A DNA stretch of 35,742 nt from JBAJNL01 sp036881885 (GCA_036881885.1 JBAJNL010000009.1:1-35742); one strand, 5' to 3'; positions 23,396-31,510 are shown, counted from the first letter of the stretch. Translations and numbers: made by a program. Notes: generated by a model from the letters alone, not told the origin.

Positions 23396-25078
23396 TTAGA
23401 TTTTATGATCGGGCCGCTTAAAAACGTAAGTGCCTGGTGCGTTTTCAAGTTTGTTGCTGGCGGGGTGTGGGTGAAATGTTTGTTTCTCCTCGCACCATTG
23501 TTGGACCCACTTTTGCCAAAAGGGCCACCACGAGCCTTTTTGTTCGACCGAGCGCTGGGCCCACGAGACGGCATCAACGTGTTCGGGCATGTGCTCAAGA
23601 TGAAAATAGCTATATTTATTTTTTGAAGGCGGGTTGATCACGCCTGCGATGTGTCCTGCCGTTGAAAGGATAAATGTTTTGGGTCCCTTTAAAAGTGAAA
23701 AAAGGGGAAAACAAGATTTCCAAGGCGCAATATGGTCATTTTGCGCGGCCATCACAAAGCAGGGTGTGGTCATGTTGTGAGTGGTGATATTTTTGTCATT
23801 CAGCATGATGCCTTTGGGGGATAAAAGGCCATTTTGATGCACAATTTTTTCTAGAAACTCGATGTACATGGCAGAAGGGAGCGAAACGGGGTCGGCATTC
23901 CAATAAAGAAAATCAAGGGCGATGGGCTCTTTGCCAAGAAAATACTTGTTCACCAACGCTGACCAAATCAGATCATTGGCCCTTAAAAGGCTAAATGTCA
24001 GGGCAAGTGTATAGCCATCCATGTATCCTTTGGTTTGGACGCTTTCTTTGACCTTTTCAAGGTGTCGCTTGTTTAAAAAGAGCCCAAGGTCTTCCATTTT
24101 GGTAAAATCAGCAATGGTGGTTAAAAAGGTGGCGCTTTTGATCCACTTTTTATTTTCTTGCTCTAATGCTGACAGGCCACAAAGCAAAAGGTTGCCGCCC
24201 AAACAATAGCCCATTGCATGAACCGTGTTCGCTTTGGCAAGGGTGCGTGCTTGTTGGATAGCCTGCAGCAGTCCCTCATCAAGATAGTCACCAAAAGAGG
24301 TGTTCTTTAGATTTTTATCTGGATTGATCCATGACATCATAAAAACGTCATGCCCTTGATCAAGGGCCCATTTGATAAAAGATTTTTGGGGACTCAGGTC
24401 AAAAATATAAAACTTATTAATCCAGGGCGGCACAATAAGAAGAGGCTCACGATAAACATCTTTGTGAGGGGGGGTATAGCGGATCAGCTCAAAGAGATGG
24501 TTGCGATAAACCACATCACCTGGCGTGATAGCAAGGGTTTTTCCTACCTCAAAGCCCTTGGGTTTGGTGAGGCCCAGAAAGAACCCTTTGGGGCCCAAAC
24601 GCACCCAATCTTCTTGCAGGCGCTCAAGTCCACCGGCTAGCGTTGCGTCACCTTCTTGCACCAGCTTTAAAACAATTTCTGGATTTGTAAACGGAAAGTT
24701 GGCGGGCGAGCAGGTGTTGATCCATTGCTTTAGATAAAAAATCAGCTCGGGATGCAGGTCACTTTTAACAGGCGCTTTTTCTGCAAGCTTTAAAAGCCAT
24801 TTCGACATTAAAAGATAAGTTTGCTGGCAGGCTCTAAAATAGGGAATGTCGCGCCATTTTTCGTCGTTAAAGCGTTTGTCAGATTTGTGCGGTGGAATTG
24901 CAAGGGGCATATCTTGGCGAAAAGTGGCTTTCAGCGTGTTTTGGTAAATGTTGTAAAGCTCTGGCCACAGCTGTGCATAGGCCTCTTCTAAAAGGCGCGG
25001 GTTTTTCGCAAGCGCAGCATAGAATGCATCTAAAACGTGCGGGGGAGCTTTAAAAAGAGGCTCTAAAAATGCTTCCAC
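23396..25078 (-). CDS. phaC: Class I poly(3-hydroxyalkanoate) synthase
   Basis: PhaC polymerises hydroxyacyl-CoA into storage granules of polyhydroxyalkanoate. The 560-residue protein has the alpha/beta hydrolase fold with the nucleophile in GYCLGG (Cys292). The acid lies in the WNADPVSLPSAMY segment and the His in LSTAGHIAGVINPP. Other family blocks are PLLIVPPWINKFYIFDL and DVFMMSWINPD. Length and lack of a PhaE partner fit class I. The start is a GTG at 25078 with AAGAG about ten bases upstream. It is divergent from rpsT. No phaA, phaB or phasin gene is present in the window. Substrate chain length is inferred to be short from class I membership. Confidence 0.95.
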   Translation of the reverse strand: MEAFLEPLFKAPPHVLDAFYAALAKNPRLLEEAYAQLWPELYNIYQNTLKATFRQDMPLAIPPHKSDKRFNDEKWRDIPYFRACQQTYLLMSKWLLKLAEKAPVKSDLHPELIFYLKQWINTCSPANFPFTNPEIVLKLVQEGDATLAGGLERLQEDWVRLGPKGFFLGLTKPKGFEVGKTLAITPGDVVYRNHLFELIRYTPPHKDVYREPLLIVPPWINKFYIFDLSPQKSFIKWALDQGHDVFMMSWINPDKNLKNTSFGDYLDEGLLQAIQQARTLAKANTVHAMGYCLGGNLLLCGLSALEQENKKWIKSATFLTTIADFTKMEDLGLFLNKRHLEKVKESVQTKGYMDGYTLALTFSLLRANDLIWSALVNKYFLGKEPIALDFLYWNADPVSLPSAMYIEFLEKIVHQNGLLSPKGIMLNDKNITTHNMTTPCFVMAAQNDHIAPWKSCFPLFSLLKGPKTFILSTAGHIAGVINPPSKNKYSYFHLEHMPEHVDAVSWAQRSVEQKGSWWPFWQKWVQQWCEEKQTFHPHPASNKLENAPGTYVFKRPDHKI

Positions 25079-25156
25079 AGCAAGATGCTCTTAAGGTGGT
25101 TTCTTTTTATTCTAATGGGGCGTCTATTGACAAGACGTTTGAACGGCATGCAAAGC

Positions 25157-25203
25157 ACTGATTTATCAGTTTTGTTTTTGTTTTTCGCCCCCTTTGTAGG
25201 GGG
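25157..25203 (+). promoter_or_regulatory. Two hairpins upstream of rpsT
   Basis: ACTGAT-TT-ATCAGT (25157-25170) is followed by a T-rich run interrupted by two G's. A second hairpin, CCCCCT-TTGT-AGGGGG, lies at 25188-25203. The first resembles a weak rho-independent terminator on the plus strand, although no plus-strand gene precedes it. Both lie upstream of the rpsT promoter, so neither would be in its transcript. Confidence 0.4.
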
Positions 25204-25222
25204 TTGAAAAGGCTAAGGTACG

Positions 25223-25251
25223 TTGACAAGGCATAGCCTGTGTTTTACAAT
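25223..25251 (+). promoter_or_regulatory. Near-consensus sigma70 promoter for rpsT(-dnaA)
   Basis: A consensus -35 box TTGACA (25223-25228) and a -10 box TACAAT (25246-25251) are separated by exactly 17 bases. Transcription should start near 25258, giving a leader of about 30 bases before rpsT. It is one of the best promoter matches in the window. Confidence 0.75.
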
Positions 25252-25288
25252 CATCCGATAGTTTCTTTTAAGGGTAAGCATAGATAGC

Positions 25289-25612
25289 ATGGCCAACCAT
25301 CGTTCCGCACTGAAAGCAGTTCGCTCAAACCGCCGCAAAACACTTGTGAATAAAGGGCGTCGCAGCTTGATGCGCACGCTGATTAAAAAAGTTTTTGTGA
25401 TGGTTGATTCTGTGACAGCGCGTGCGCAAAAAAAGACTTCTGCGAAAACCTCTGCTAAAAATGCCGCCCCGGCTGCCTCAAAAGAAAGCATTGAAAAGGC
25501 CTTTCGTCTTGCCCAAGCCAACCTGATGCGTAACGCATCCAAGGGGTTGTTGCATAAAAAGACAGCCGCGCGTCGTGTGGCAAGGCTTGCACGTTCGATC
25601 AAGACAGTTTAG
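25289..25612 (+). CDS. rpsT: 30S ribosomal protein S20
   Basis: S20 binds 16S rRNA as a three-helix bundle. The 107-residue product opens ANHRSALKAVRSNRRKTLVNKGRRS and ends with the family's GLLHKKTAARRVARLARSIKTV. It is about 20 residues longer than the E. coli protein. The extra length is an Ala/Lys/Ser-rich insertion around residues 47-65 between the first and second helices. The ATG at 25289 follows a near-consensus promoter. It is directly upstream of dnaA, with a 37-base gap, an arrangement known in many alphaproteobacteria. The insertion is rich in low-complexity sequence and likely disordered. Confidence 0.97.
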   Translation: MANHRSALKAVRSNRRKTLVNKGRRSLMRTLIKKVFVMVDSVTARAQKKTSAKTSAKNAAPAASKESIEKAFRLAQANLMRNASKGLLHKKTAARRVARLARSIKTV

Positions 25613-25649
25613 CCTTGTGCAAACCCTTTCGTTTTTTTAAGAGCGTTCC

Positions 25650-26972
25650 ATGTGGGAAAAAGTAAGTTTTTCTCTGCGCCAAAGTTTGGGTGAGGAAACT
25701 TATCGAAACTGGATTCAACCCCTGAAACTGCAGACCTTTGATGAAACGTCTGCTGTTTTAGAAGCGCCGACGGCTTTTATCAAAGATTGGGTTGCCACCC
25801 ATTTCCAAGAAGCTATTTTAAAGACCTTTAAAACCCATTTGCCGCAATTGGCATCGCTTGAGTTTGCCGTTGCTTTGCAAGCGGATGGTGCATCTGCTGC
25901 ATCTGACAAAGGCGCTGTGGCAGGTACGGCATTGCCACCTCAGGCTGCCCGTTTGGGCTCGCAGCTTGATCAGCGCTTAACATTTGAAAATTTTGTGGTG
26001 GGCAAACCTAATGAGTTTGCTTATGCGGCGGCAGTGCGTGTTGCGGATTCGAAAGAGGTCACTTTTAACCCGCTTTTTTTGCATGGCGGCGTGGGGTTGG
26101 GCAAAACGCACCTGATGCATGCGATTGCACGTCGCATTCAAGAGACAAATCCGCATCGTTCGGTGATGTATTTGTCAGCTGAAAAATTTATGTATCACTT
26201 TATTAAAGCCTTGCGCTCAAAGGATACGGTTTCGTTTAAAGATCGTTTTCGCTCGGTTGATGTTTTGATGATTGACGACATCCAATTTATTTCGGGCAAA
26301 GAGTCTACGCAGGAAGAGTTCTTTCATACCTTTAACGCGCTCATTGATCAAAAACATCAGGTCGTGCTGTCGGCGGACAAATCTCCCTCGGATCTTGAAG
26401 GCATTGAAGAGCGTGTGAGATCAAGGCTTGCATGGGGGCTGGTGGCCGATATTCACCCCACGACCTATGAGTTGCGTTTGGGTATTTTAGAAGCCAAGGC
26501 CGAGGAAATGGGCAACGTGCCGTCAGAGGTGCTTGAGTTTTTGGCCCAGCAGGTCACATCAAACGTGCGCGAGCTTGAGGGTGCCCTGACCCGTGTGACG
26601 GCCCATGCAAATCTTGTGGGACGCAAGATGAGTATTGAAATGGCCAAAGAGGTGTTGAAAGACCTGCTGCGTGCCTGCAATAAAACAGTGACAGTGGATG
26701 ATATCCAGCGATTTGTGTCAAATTATTACAGTATTCGGTTGGCCGATTTGCACTCGCCTAAAAGATCAAAGGCTGTGGCCTTGCCAAGACAGATTGCCAT
26801 GTTCTTGGCGAAAGAGTTGACGACAAAATCTTTGCCAGAAATTGGCCGCTCTTTTGGTGGGCGCGATCACACAACGGTGCTTTATGGCGTGCGCAAGATT
26901 ACAGAAGAGTTGTCTAAAAATACAAAAATCCAGGAAGATATTGATCTTTTGCGCCGAATGCTTCAATCTTAG
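25650..26972 (+). CDS. dnaA: Chromosomal replication initiator DnaA
   Basis: DnaA binds oriC and melts it at the start of replication. The 440-residue product has the N-terminal interaction domain (1-75), a short linker and the AAA+ domain. Walker A is HGGVGLGKT (145-153) and Walker B is VLMIDDIQF. The double-stranded DNA-binding domain ends with the DnaA signature GGRDHTTVLYGVRKI near 404-418. The ATG at 25650 follows rpsT by 37 bases and dnaN begins 28 bases after the stop, so rpsT-dnaA-dnaN may be one unit. I saw no cluster of 9-mer DnaA boxes in flanking gaps, so the origin is probably elsewhere. Confidence 0.98.
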   Translation: MWEKVSFSLRQSLGEETYRNWIQPLKLQTFDETSAVLEAPTAFIKDWVATHFQEAILKTFKTHLPQLASLEFAVALQADGASAASDKGAVAGTALPPQAARLGSQLDQRLTFENFVVGKPNEFAYAAAVRVADSKEVTFNPLFLHGGVGLGKTHLMHAIARRIQETNPHRSVMYLSAEKFMYHFIKALRSKDTVSFKDRFRSVDVLMIDDIQFISGKESTQEEFFHTFNALIDQKHQVVLSADKSPSDLEGIEERVRSRLAWGLVADIHPTTYELRLGILEAKAEEMGNVPSEVLEFLAQQVTSNVRELEGALTRVTAHANLVGRKMSIEMAKEVLKDLLRACNKTVTVDDIQRFVSNYYSIRLADLHSPKRSKAVALPRQIAMFLAKELTTKSLPEIGRSFGGRDHTTVLYGVRKITEELSKNTKIQEDIDLLRRMLQS

Positions 26973-27000
26973 AAGTCGTTTTTCTTAAAAAGGCTGGTGC

Positions 27001-28113
27001 ATGGAAGTACGTTTAGAAAAGGCTTCTTTTTTAAAAGCGCTGCAGCGGCAGCAAGGCATTGTTGAGCGTAAAACCACCGTGCCTATTTTGTGCCATCTTT
27101 TGTTAAAGACCCGTGGCGAGCAAAGCCTGCAAATTACCGGCACCGATCTTGAGTTGACCCTTTGTGAATCGCTTGCCTGCACGGTTGTAAAGCCGGGCGC
27201 GGTGACAGTGTCGGCGCAGGTTTTGTACGATTTGGTGCGCAAGTGTCCTGCAGGCCAACAGATTTCTTTAACCTTTGATGCCGACAAAAAGCAGGTGGCT
27301 TTTGCCTGTGGCGTGGCGCGCTTTAATCTGCCAACGCTGGATGAAAAAAGCTTTCCCGAGGTAGCCGAACACCATCCCACTCACAGCTTTTTGTTAACAG
27401 GCGGCGAATTAAAACGTTTAATTGACCAAACGCGGTTCGCCATGTCGCAAGAAGATGCCCGCTTTTATTTGAATGGCATTTATTTGCATGCCAGCGGACA
27501 AGACTTAAAAGCCGTTGCCACCGACGCACACCGTTTGGCGCTTAGCTGGGTGCCGCTGCCGCCCAAGGCCGAAGGCTTAAAAGGTATGATTTTGTCTCGC
27601 AAAACGGTGGCCGAGATGCGGCGCCTGATTGATGAAGAAGAAACAGACATTCAAACTTCTTTTTCGCCAACACAAGTGGCTTTTGCCATGGGTGACGTTG
27701 TGTTTTACGCACGGTTTATCAACGGCACTTTTCCGCAGTACACGCAGGCGATTCCGCAAGACAATAAGTATGTTCTTGAGGTAGACCGCAAGGTTTTCCA
27801 CGAGGTGGTTGATCGCGTATCTGTTGTCGCTGGGTCTGAAAAAACAAAGCCCATCAAGCTTGCGGTGCAAAAAGACAGCATTGTTTTTTCGGCGCGTGGT
27901 ATGGATAACGGATCGGGCACCGAAAGCATGGCTATTGACTATACAGGCGAGCCATTTGAAATCAGCTTTAATGCCCGCTATATTTTGGATGCGGTACAGC
28001 AGGTGAAGGCCCAAACCTTCTTTTTACATTTTAAAGACGCCACAACGCCTGTAATCCTTAAAGACCCTGGCGATGACCAGGTGCTTTACGTTTTGATGCC
28101 GGTGCGTTCGTAA
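27001..28113 (+). CDS. dnaN: DNA polymerase III beta subunit (sliding clamp)
   Basis: DnaN forms the dimeric ring that tethers polymerase III and many partners to DNA. The 370-residue length and three-domain pattern are normal. Matches include KTTVPILCHLLLKT in domain 1, QTRFAMSQEDARFYLNGIYL in domain 2 and the closing VLYVLMPVR that forms part of the partner-binding pocket. It follows dnaA on the same strand. The usual next gene in many bacteria, recF, is absent. Instead a minus-strand exported PD-(D/E)XK gene lies 66 bases beyond the stop, with nothing recognisable in the gap. Confidence 0.98.
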   Translation: MEVRLEKASFLKALQRQQGIVERKTTVPILCHLLLKTRGEQSLQITGTDLELTLCESLACTVVKPGAVTVSAQVLYDLVRKCPAGQQISLTFDADKKQVAFACGVARFNLPTLDEKSFPEVAEHHPTHSFLLTGGELKRLIDQTRFAMSQEDARFYLNGIYLHASGQDLKAVATDAHRLALSWVPLPPKAEGLKGMILSRKTVAEMRRLIDEEETDIQTSFSPTQVAFAMGDVVFYARFINGTFPQYTQAIPQDNKYVLEVDRKVFHEVVDRVSVVAGSEKTKPIKLAVQKDSIVFSARGMDNGSGTESMAIDYTGEPFEISFNARYILDAVQQVKAQTFFLHFKDATTPVILKDPGDDQVLYVLMPVRS

Positions 28114-28179
28114 AAAAACACCTGGCCCGCGCCATGACAGCAGATTGGTGGCAGCGTTCGTTCTGCACACCGTCCTCTT

Positions 28180-29379
28180 TTAAGCTGCGGGATCTGGCTT
28201 TAAAACGGCTTCGAGGGTCTCGCCGCTTAGCAGCCGCTCTAGCATAGAACGCTCTTCTTCTGTGGTGGTATCTGTTAACATTTCAAGTGTAATGGATTGA
28301 TTTTTTAGGAGGCCAAACAATGTCTGAAGCTTTCCGCTTAGCTGACCACCTTGAAAACCATCCTGAAATCTTTCTGATAGGACCGTCGTGTATTTTGTCA
28401 AATCCAATGCGTCGGTCTCCCCATATTCGCGTAAACTGGGCAATCCCCAGGTGTTTGTTTCAAGGCGTTGATAAGCGGATTCAATGATAGAAGGCACGCC
28501 CTGAGGAATGGCCCTTTGTTTGTGAGCTATTTTAAAAAACTCAAGCCAAGCGCGCTTTAAGGGCTCATGGTCTGCAGGCCAGTCACGTAGTTTAATACGG
28601 GGTAGCTCAATTTGAATCATTGAAATGCCAGGGTTGATAGGCTCAAAATTAGGTAAATTGGGTCGCATGTCATAACGAACTTCAAACGCCCCTTTGGGAA
28701 AGGGTTTTTTGGTTTTGTGACCTAAAATCTGCAACGCAACCACTTGTTTAAGATCAGACCACTTATCGTGTTTTTTAAGCTGACTTGCAAATGTGCCTGC
28801 CGCATAACAAAGCGCCCGTGAGTCAAAGTAATCTTCGCGTCGTACTTGGACTTCAACAATCACCAAACCATTGTCTGCAGTGCGGCACGCAAAGTCCATA
28901 AACGATTGATAACGACATTCTCCCGAAATAAGCCACCGCTCATTTAGCTGTGGTACGGCCTCAGAGATCGTCTCAATGCGTTTAATATCCAACCCTGTCA
29001 TGGCCTTCAAAAAAGAAACAGCATGTGCGGGAATGCCCTGCTCTTGCCGCATCAGATGTTTAAAGGCGACGTCGTTGGTAGGCTTTGCAAAGCGTGTAAT
29101 TTTTTGCAAAAGCCGCTGGCGATGTTCTTCGGGTGTTTCAGAGGATGAAGATGAAGCAATTTCATCATCTGACTCTGCTGCAACAGGTTGCTCAATGGGC
29201 TTGGGTGGCTTGTGGGACGCTTTGTCTGCAGGCTTAGCAGTTGGATCAGCGGCGGCAGTCAAAGGTGTTGCGGCAGTTTGTTCTGTGGTTAAAGCTGGTT
29301 CAGCAGGCGTGGGTTTTGTGGGCGCCCACAAAAGTGTTTGCCCGCAAAAAAGGCAAAGGGCTAAGACGAGGTAGTGCAT
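28180..29379 (-). CDS. Exported PD-(D/E)XK (Rpn/PDDEXK_2-type) protein, second copy
   Basis: A 399-residue relative of the protein at 21.7-23.2 kb. It has a Sec signal peptide (1-19, ending LWAP), a Pro/Ala/Thr-rich linker (20-70), and a Ser/acidic patch. The PD-(D/E)XK domain follows with NDVAFKHLM (102-110), Asp162 in FMDF, and Glu176-x-Gln178 in VIVEVQ. Asp-to-Glu spacing equals that of the first copy, as does the later block MIQIELPR. The C terminus is shorter and lacks the Lys/Arg-Gly repeats, with FQDGFQGGQLSGKLQ in their place. No basic nuclear-signal-like clusters are seen. ATG at 29379 has AAAGG eight bases upstream, as in the first copy. Confidence 0.82.
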   Translation of the reverse strand: MHYLVLALCLFCGQTLLWAPTKPTPAEPALTTEQTAATPLTAAADPTAKPADKASHKPPKPIEQPVAAESDDEIASSSSSETPEEHRQRLLQKITRFAKPTNDVAFKHLMRQEQGIPAHAVSFLKAMTGLDIKRIETISEAVPQLNERWLISGECRYQSFMDFACRTADNGLVIVEVQVRREDYFDSRALCYAAGTFASQLKKHDKWSDLKQVVALQILGHKTKKPFPKGAFEVRYDMRPNLPNFEPINPGISMIQIELPRIKLRDWPADHEPLKRAWLEFFKIAHKQRAIPQGVPSIIESAYQRLETNTWGLPSLREYGETDALDLTKYTTVLSERFQDGFQGGQLSGKLQTLFGLLKNQSITLEMLTDTTTEEERSMLERLLSGETLEAVLKPDPAA

Positions 29380-29392
29380 CGTAAAAACCTTT

Positions 29393-29446
29393 ATTGATAG
29401 AAATCAATGACTTTTTAATAGAAAATGTTTAAATTGTCAATAAAAA
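29393..29446 (-). promoter_or_regulatory. Promoter and inverted repeat of second PD-(D/E)XK gene
   Basis: On the minus strand TTTTTATTGACA (-35 box 29435-29440) is followed by 17 bases and TAAAAA (29412-29417). Three bases and ATTGATTT (29401-29408) come next. ATTGAT-AGAA-ATCAAT (29393-29408) is an inverted repeat at the expected start site. Element order and spacing equal those of the first copy at 23192-23237. Confidence 0.6.
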
Positions 29447-29483
29447 CAATGATTTATTTTATCAATCTGAAAAAAACAGAGAG

Positions 29484-29524
29484 AACCTTGAGGCCGTCCA
29501 CAAAAGGGGCAGTCAAGGTTTTTT
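29484..29524 (+). terminator. Terminator-like hairpin upstream of lgt
   Basis: A perfect 8-bp inverted repeat AACCTTGA (29484-29491) and TCAAGGTT (29513-29520), with GCC/GGC able to extend the stem inward. It runs into six T's, the intrinsic-terminator pattern on the plus strand. No plus-strand gene lies before it, so it may end a small RNA or act as an attenuator in the lgt leader. A weak promoter candidate is TTGTCA at 29434-29439. Confidence 0.5.
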
Positions 29525-29639
29525 GCCTGCTTGTGGCGTGGCTTCAGAAACATGTTTTTGTGGCGTCTTTTGTTTGCGTCACGTGCAAGAATTCGCTACC
29601 TTTAGCGTGCAGAAAAAGATTTAATAGGGGCCTTGCGTG

Positions 29640-30416
29640 ATGTGGTCTTTTCCCTTTATTGACCCTGTGGTTGTCACTTTGTTTGGCTGGCCCATCCGCT
29701 GGTATGGCTTGATGTATCTGTGCGGCATTTGGCTGGGCTGGTTTTATGTGCGCGCGCAAACGGTTTTTTTTCCACAAATCTCGCAAAAGCACATAGATGA
29801 TTTTTTGCCCTATTTGGTGGCAGGCGTTCTGATTGGTGGCCGTTTAGGCTATGTGTGCTTTTATGATCCCCTGTATTTTTATGCCCATCCGTTGTCGATT
29901 TTAAAGGTGTGGGAAGGGGGCATGGCTTTTCATGGTGGCGTTTTGGGCGTGGCCTTTGCGTTTGTGTTGTATGCGTGGCGGCATCATTTGCCCTTGGGCT
30001 CTTTGGCCGATATTTATCTTGTGGGCGTGCCCATTGGTCTTTTTTTTGGGCGCCTTGGTAATTTTATCAATCAAGAAGCTTATGGGCGCCTGACCGAAAT
30101 GCCTTGGAGCATTGTGTACCCGGCTGTTGACGGATTTTTGAGACATCCTTCCCAGTTGTATGAAGCCGCGCTTGAGGGCATTGTTTTGTTTGCAATGCTG
30201 CGCTTTTTAACGCCTGCTTTAAGTCAGCGTCCTTGGGCGTTAACGGGTGTTTTTCTTTTGGGGTATGGCGCCATGCGCTTTTGGGTCGAGCTTTATCGCG
30301 TGCCCGATGCGCTGGTGTCGCTTGGTTTGATCACCCTTACCATCGGGCAGGTGTTGTCTTTGCCGATGATCATTGTGGGAGCATGGCTGATATGGTGGCG
30401 GCTGAAAAAAAGTTAG
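29640..30416 (+). CDS. lgt: Prolipoprotein diacylglyceryl transferase
   Basis: Lgt moves a diacylglyceryl group from phosphatidylglycerol to the lipobox cysteine of prelipoproteins, the first step of lipoprotein maturation. The 258-residue, multi-pass protein has the family blocks IRWYGLMYLCGI, GGRLGYV, WEGGMAFHGGVLG (with the essential His) and the signature GRLGNFINQEAYGR. RHPSQLYEA follows near the end. The frame can start at GTG 29637, but ATG 29640, nine bases after AGGGG, is preferred. The NDUFAF7-like gene overlaps its 3' end by 34 bases. lnt, the last enzyme of the same pathway, is at 2.2-3.8 kb; lspA is not in the window. Confidence 0.97.
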   Translation: MWSFPFIDPVVVTLFGWPIRWYGLMYLCGIWLGWFYVRAQTVFFPQISQKHIDDFLPYLVAGVLIGGRLGYVCFYDPLYFYAHPLSILKVWEGGMAFHGGVLGVAFAFVLYAWRHHLPLGSLADIYLVGVPIGLFFGRLGNFINQEAYGRLTEMPWSIVYPAVDGFLRHPSQLYEAALEGIVLFAMLRFLTPALSQRPWALTGVFLLGYGAMRFWVELYRVPDALVSLGLITLTIGQVLSLPMIIVGAWLIWWRLKKS

Positions 30417-31510
30417 AGCTTCCTTTAAAAGAGGTGCTCAAAGAAACCATTCGTCTTAAAGGCCCCCAAGGTGTGGATGCTTTTCATGCCAGCTGCCTTT
30501 ATCACCCCTTGCATGGCTATTATCAAACACAAGCTGTGTTAGGCCAGTGTGGTGACTTTACCACCGCGCCCGAGGTGTCGCCTTTGTTTGGTGACATTGT
30601 GGGGGCCTTTTTTCTAAACCAGTGGTTAGCGGCCCAAAGTCCCTTTGCTTTGACCATAATAGAATTGGGGCCGGGTCTTGGCACGTTGATGGAAGGGGTT
30701 TTGCGCGTTGGGAAGCTGCGTCCTGCTTTTTTAAAAGCCATTGATTTGCGTTTGGTTGATGTGCATCCGCTGTTAAAGAAAGAGCAGCTTAAAAAGCTGG
30801 CGCCCTTTGCATCCGTTGTGAACAGTATGAAGCATTGTGCCTCGGTTGAAGAGATTGCATGCGCAGATGGGCCCGTTTTTGTGTTGGCTAACGAATTTTT
30901 TGATGTGTTGCCCCACAAGCAATATCAAAAAAAATCAGGTGCGTGGGCTGAACGTGTTGTGGATCTTGACCCACAGGGTGAATTTTCTTGGAAACATGAT
31001 GCGCAAAGTGTGCCGCAACGAGCTGATCCTGCGTTGTTAGCACGTTATGCCGAGGGAACCATTTATGAGGAAAGCCAAGCTTGTGAAGCCGCCATGCGTT
31101 CTCTCTGTCGTTTGCTTCAAAAGCAGGGTGGTTGTGCTTTGTTGATTGATTATGGGTACAGCGCGCCTGCTTTAACGCAAGAGGGCTTCTTGGGCGATTC
31201 ATGGCAGGGGCTGTTGAAAGGACAGCACGTCTCGCCTTTTGCGTATCCAGGATGCGCGGATTTGTCTTTTCATGTGAACTTTAAGCAGCTTGCACTGTGT
31301 GCAGAAAAAGCGGGTCACAAGGTTGCGCTGCAAACACAGCGTGATTTTCTTTATGCCTGTGGCTTAAAGCAGCGCCTTGAGGCGTTGCGTCCACAGCTTC
31401 CTGCCAAAGAGTATGCAGTGCTTGAAGCGGGCGCGTTACGCTTAACGCATCCCTTGCAAATGGGGACGCTTTTTAAAGTTTTAACACTGCAAGCGGTGCC
31501 ACAAACATGA
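30383..31510 (+). CDS. NDUFAF7/MidA-type SAM-dependent methyltransferase
   Basis: A DUF185-family protein arginine methyltransferase. Its mitochondrial counterpart NDUFAF7 (MidA) dimethylates an arginine of NDUFS2 in complex I assembly. The 375-residue product has the family N terminus with YHPLHGYYQ and GDFTTAPEVSPLFGD, the SAM-binding motif IIELGPGLGTLM, and VLANEFFDVLP plus LLIDYGYSAP. The frame is open further upstream inside lgt, but the ATG at 30383, with GGGAG ahead, restores the family start. It overlaps lgt by 34 bases and the CCA gene by four (ATGA), so these three genes form a tight operon. Confidence 0.92.
   Translation: MADMVAAEKKLELPLKEVLKETIRLKGPQGVDAFHASCLYHPLHGYYQTQAVLGQCGDFTTAPEVSPLFGDIVGAFFLNQWLAAQSPFALTIIELGPGLGTLMEGVLRVGKLRPAFLKAIDLRLVDVHPLLKKEQLKKLAPFASVVNSMKHCASVEEIACADGPVFVLANEFFDVLPHKQYQKKSGAWAERVVDLDPQGEFSWKHDAQSVPQRADPALLARYAEGTIYEESQACEAAMRSLCRLLQKQGGCALLIDYGYSAPALTQEGFLGDSWQGLLKGQHVSPFAYPGCADLSFHVNFKQLALCAEKAGHKVALQTQRDFLYACGLKQRLEALRPQLPAKEYAVLEAGALRLTHPLQMGTLFKVLTLQAVPQT

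Noticed and set aside
25079..25288. Chromosomal origin upstream of rpsT-dnaA
   Set aside because: No 9-mer DnaA boxes or AT-rich unwinding element were seen; only hairpins and a promoter.
30233..30382. N-terminal extension of the NDUFAF7-like methyltransferase
   Set aside because: It overlaps lgt coding sequence deeply and does not match the family; ATG 30383 restores the usual start.
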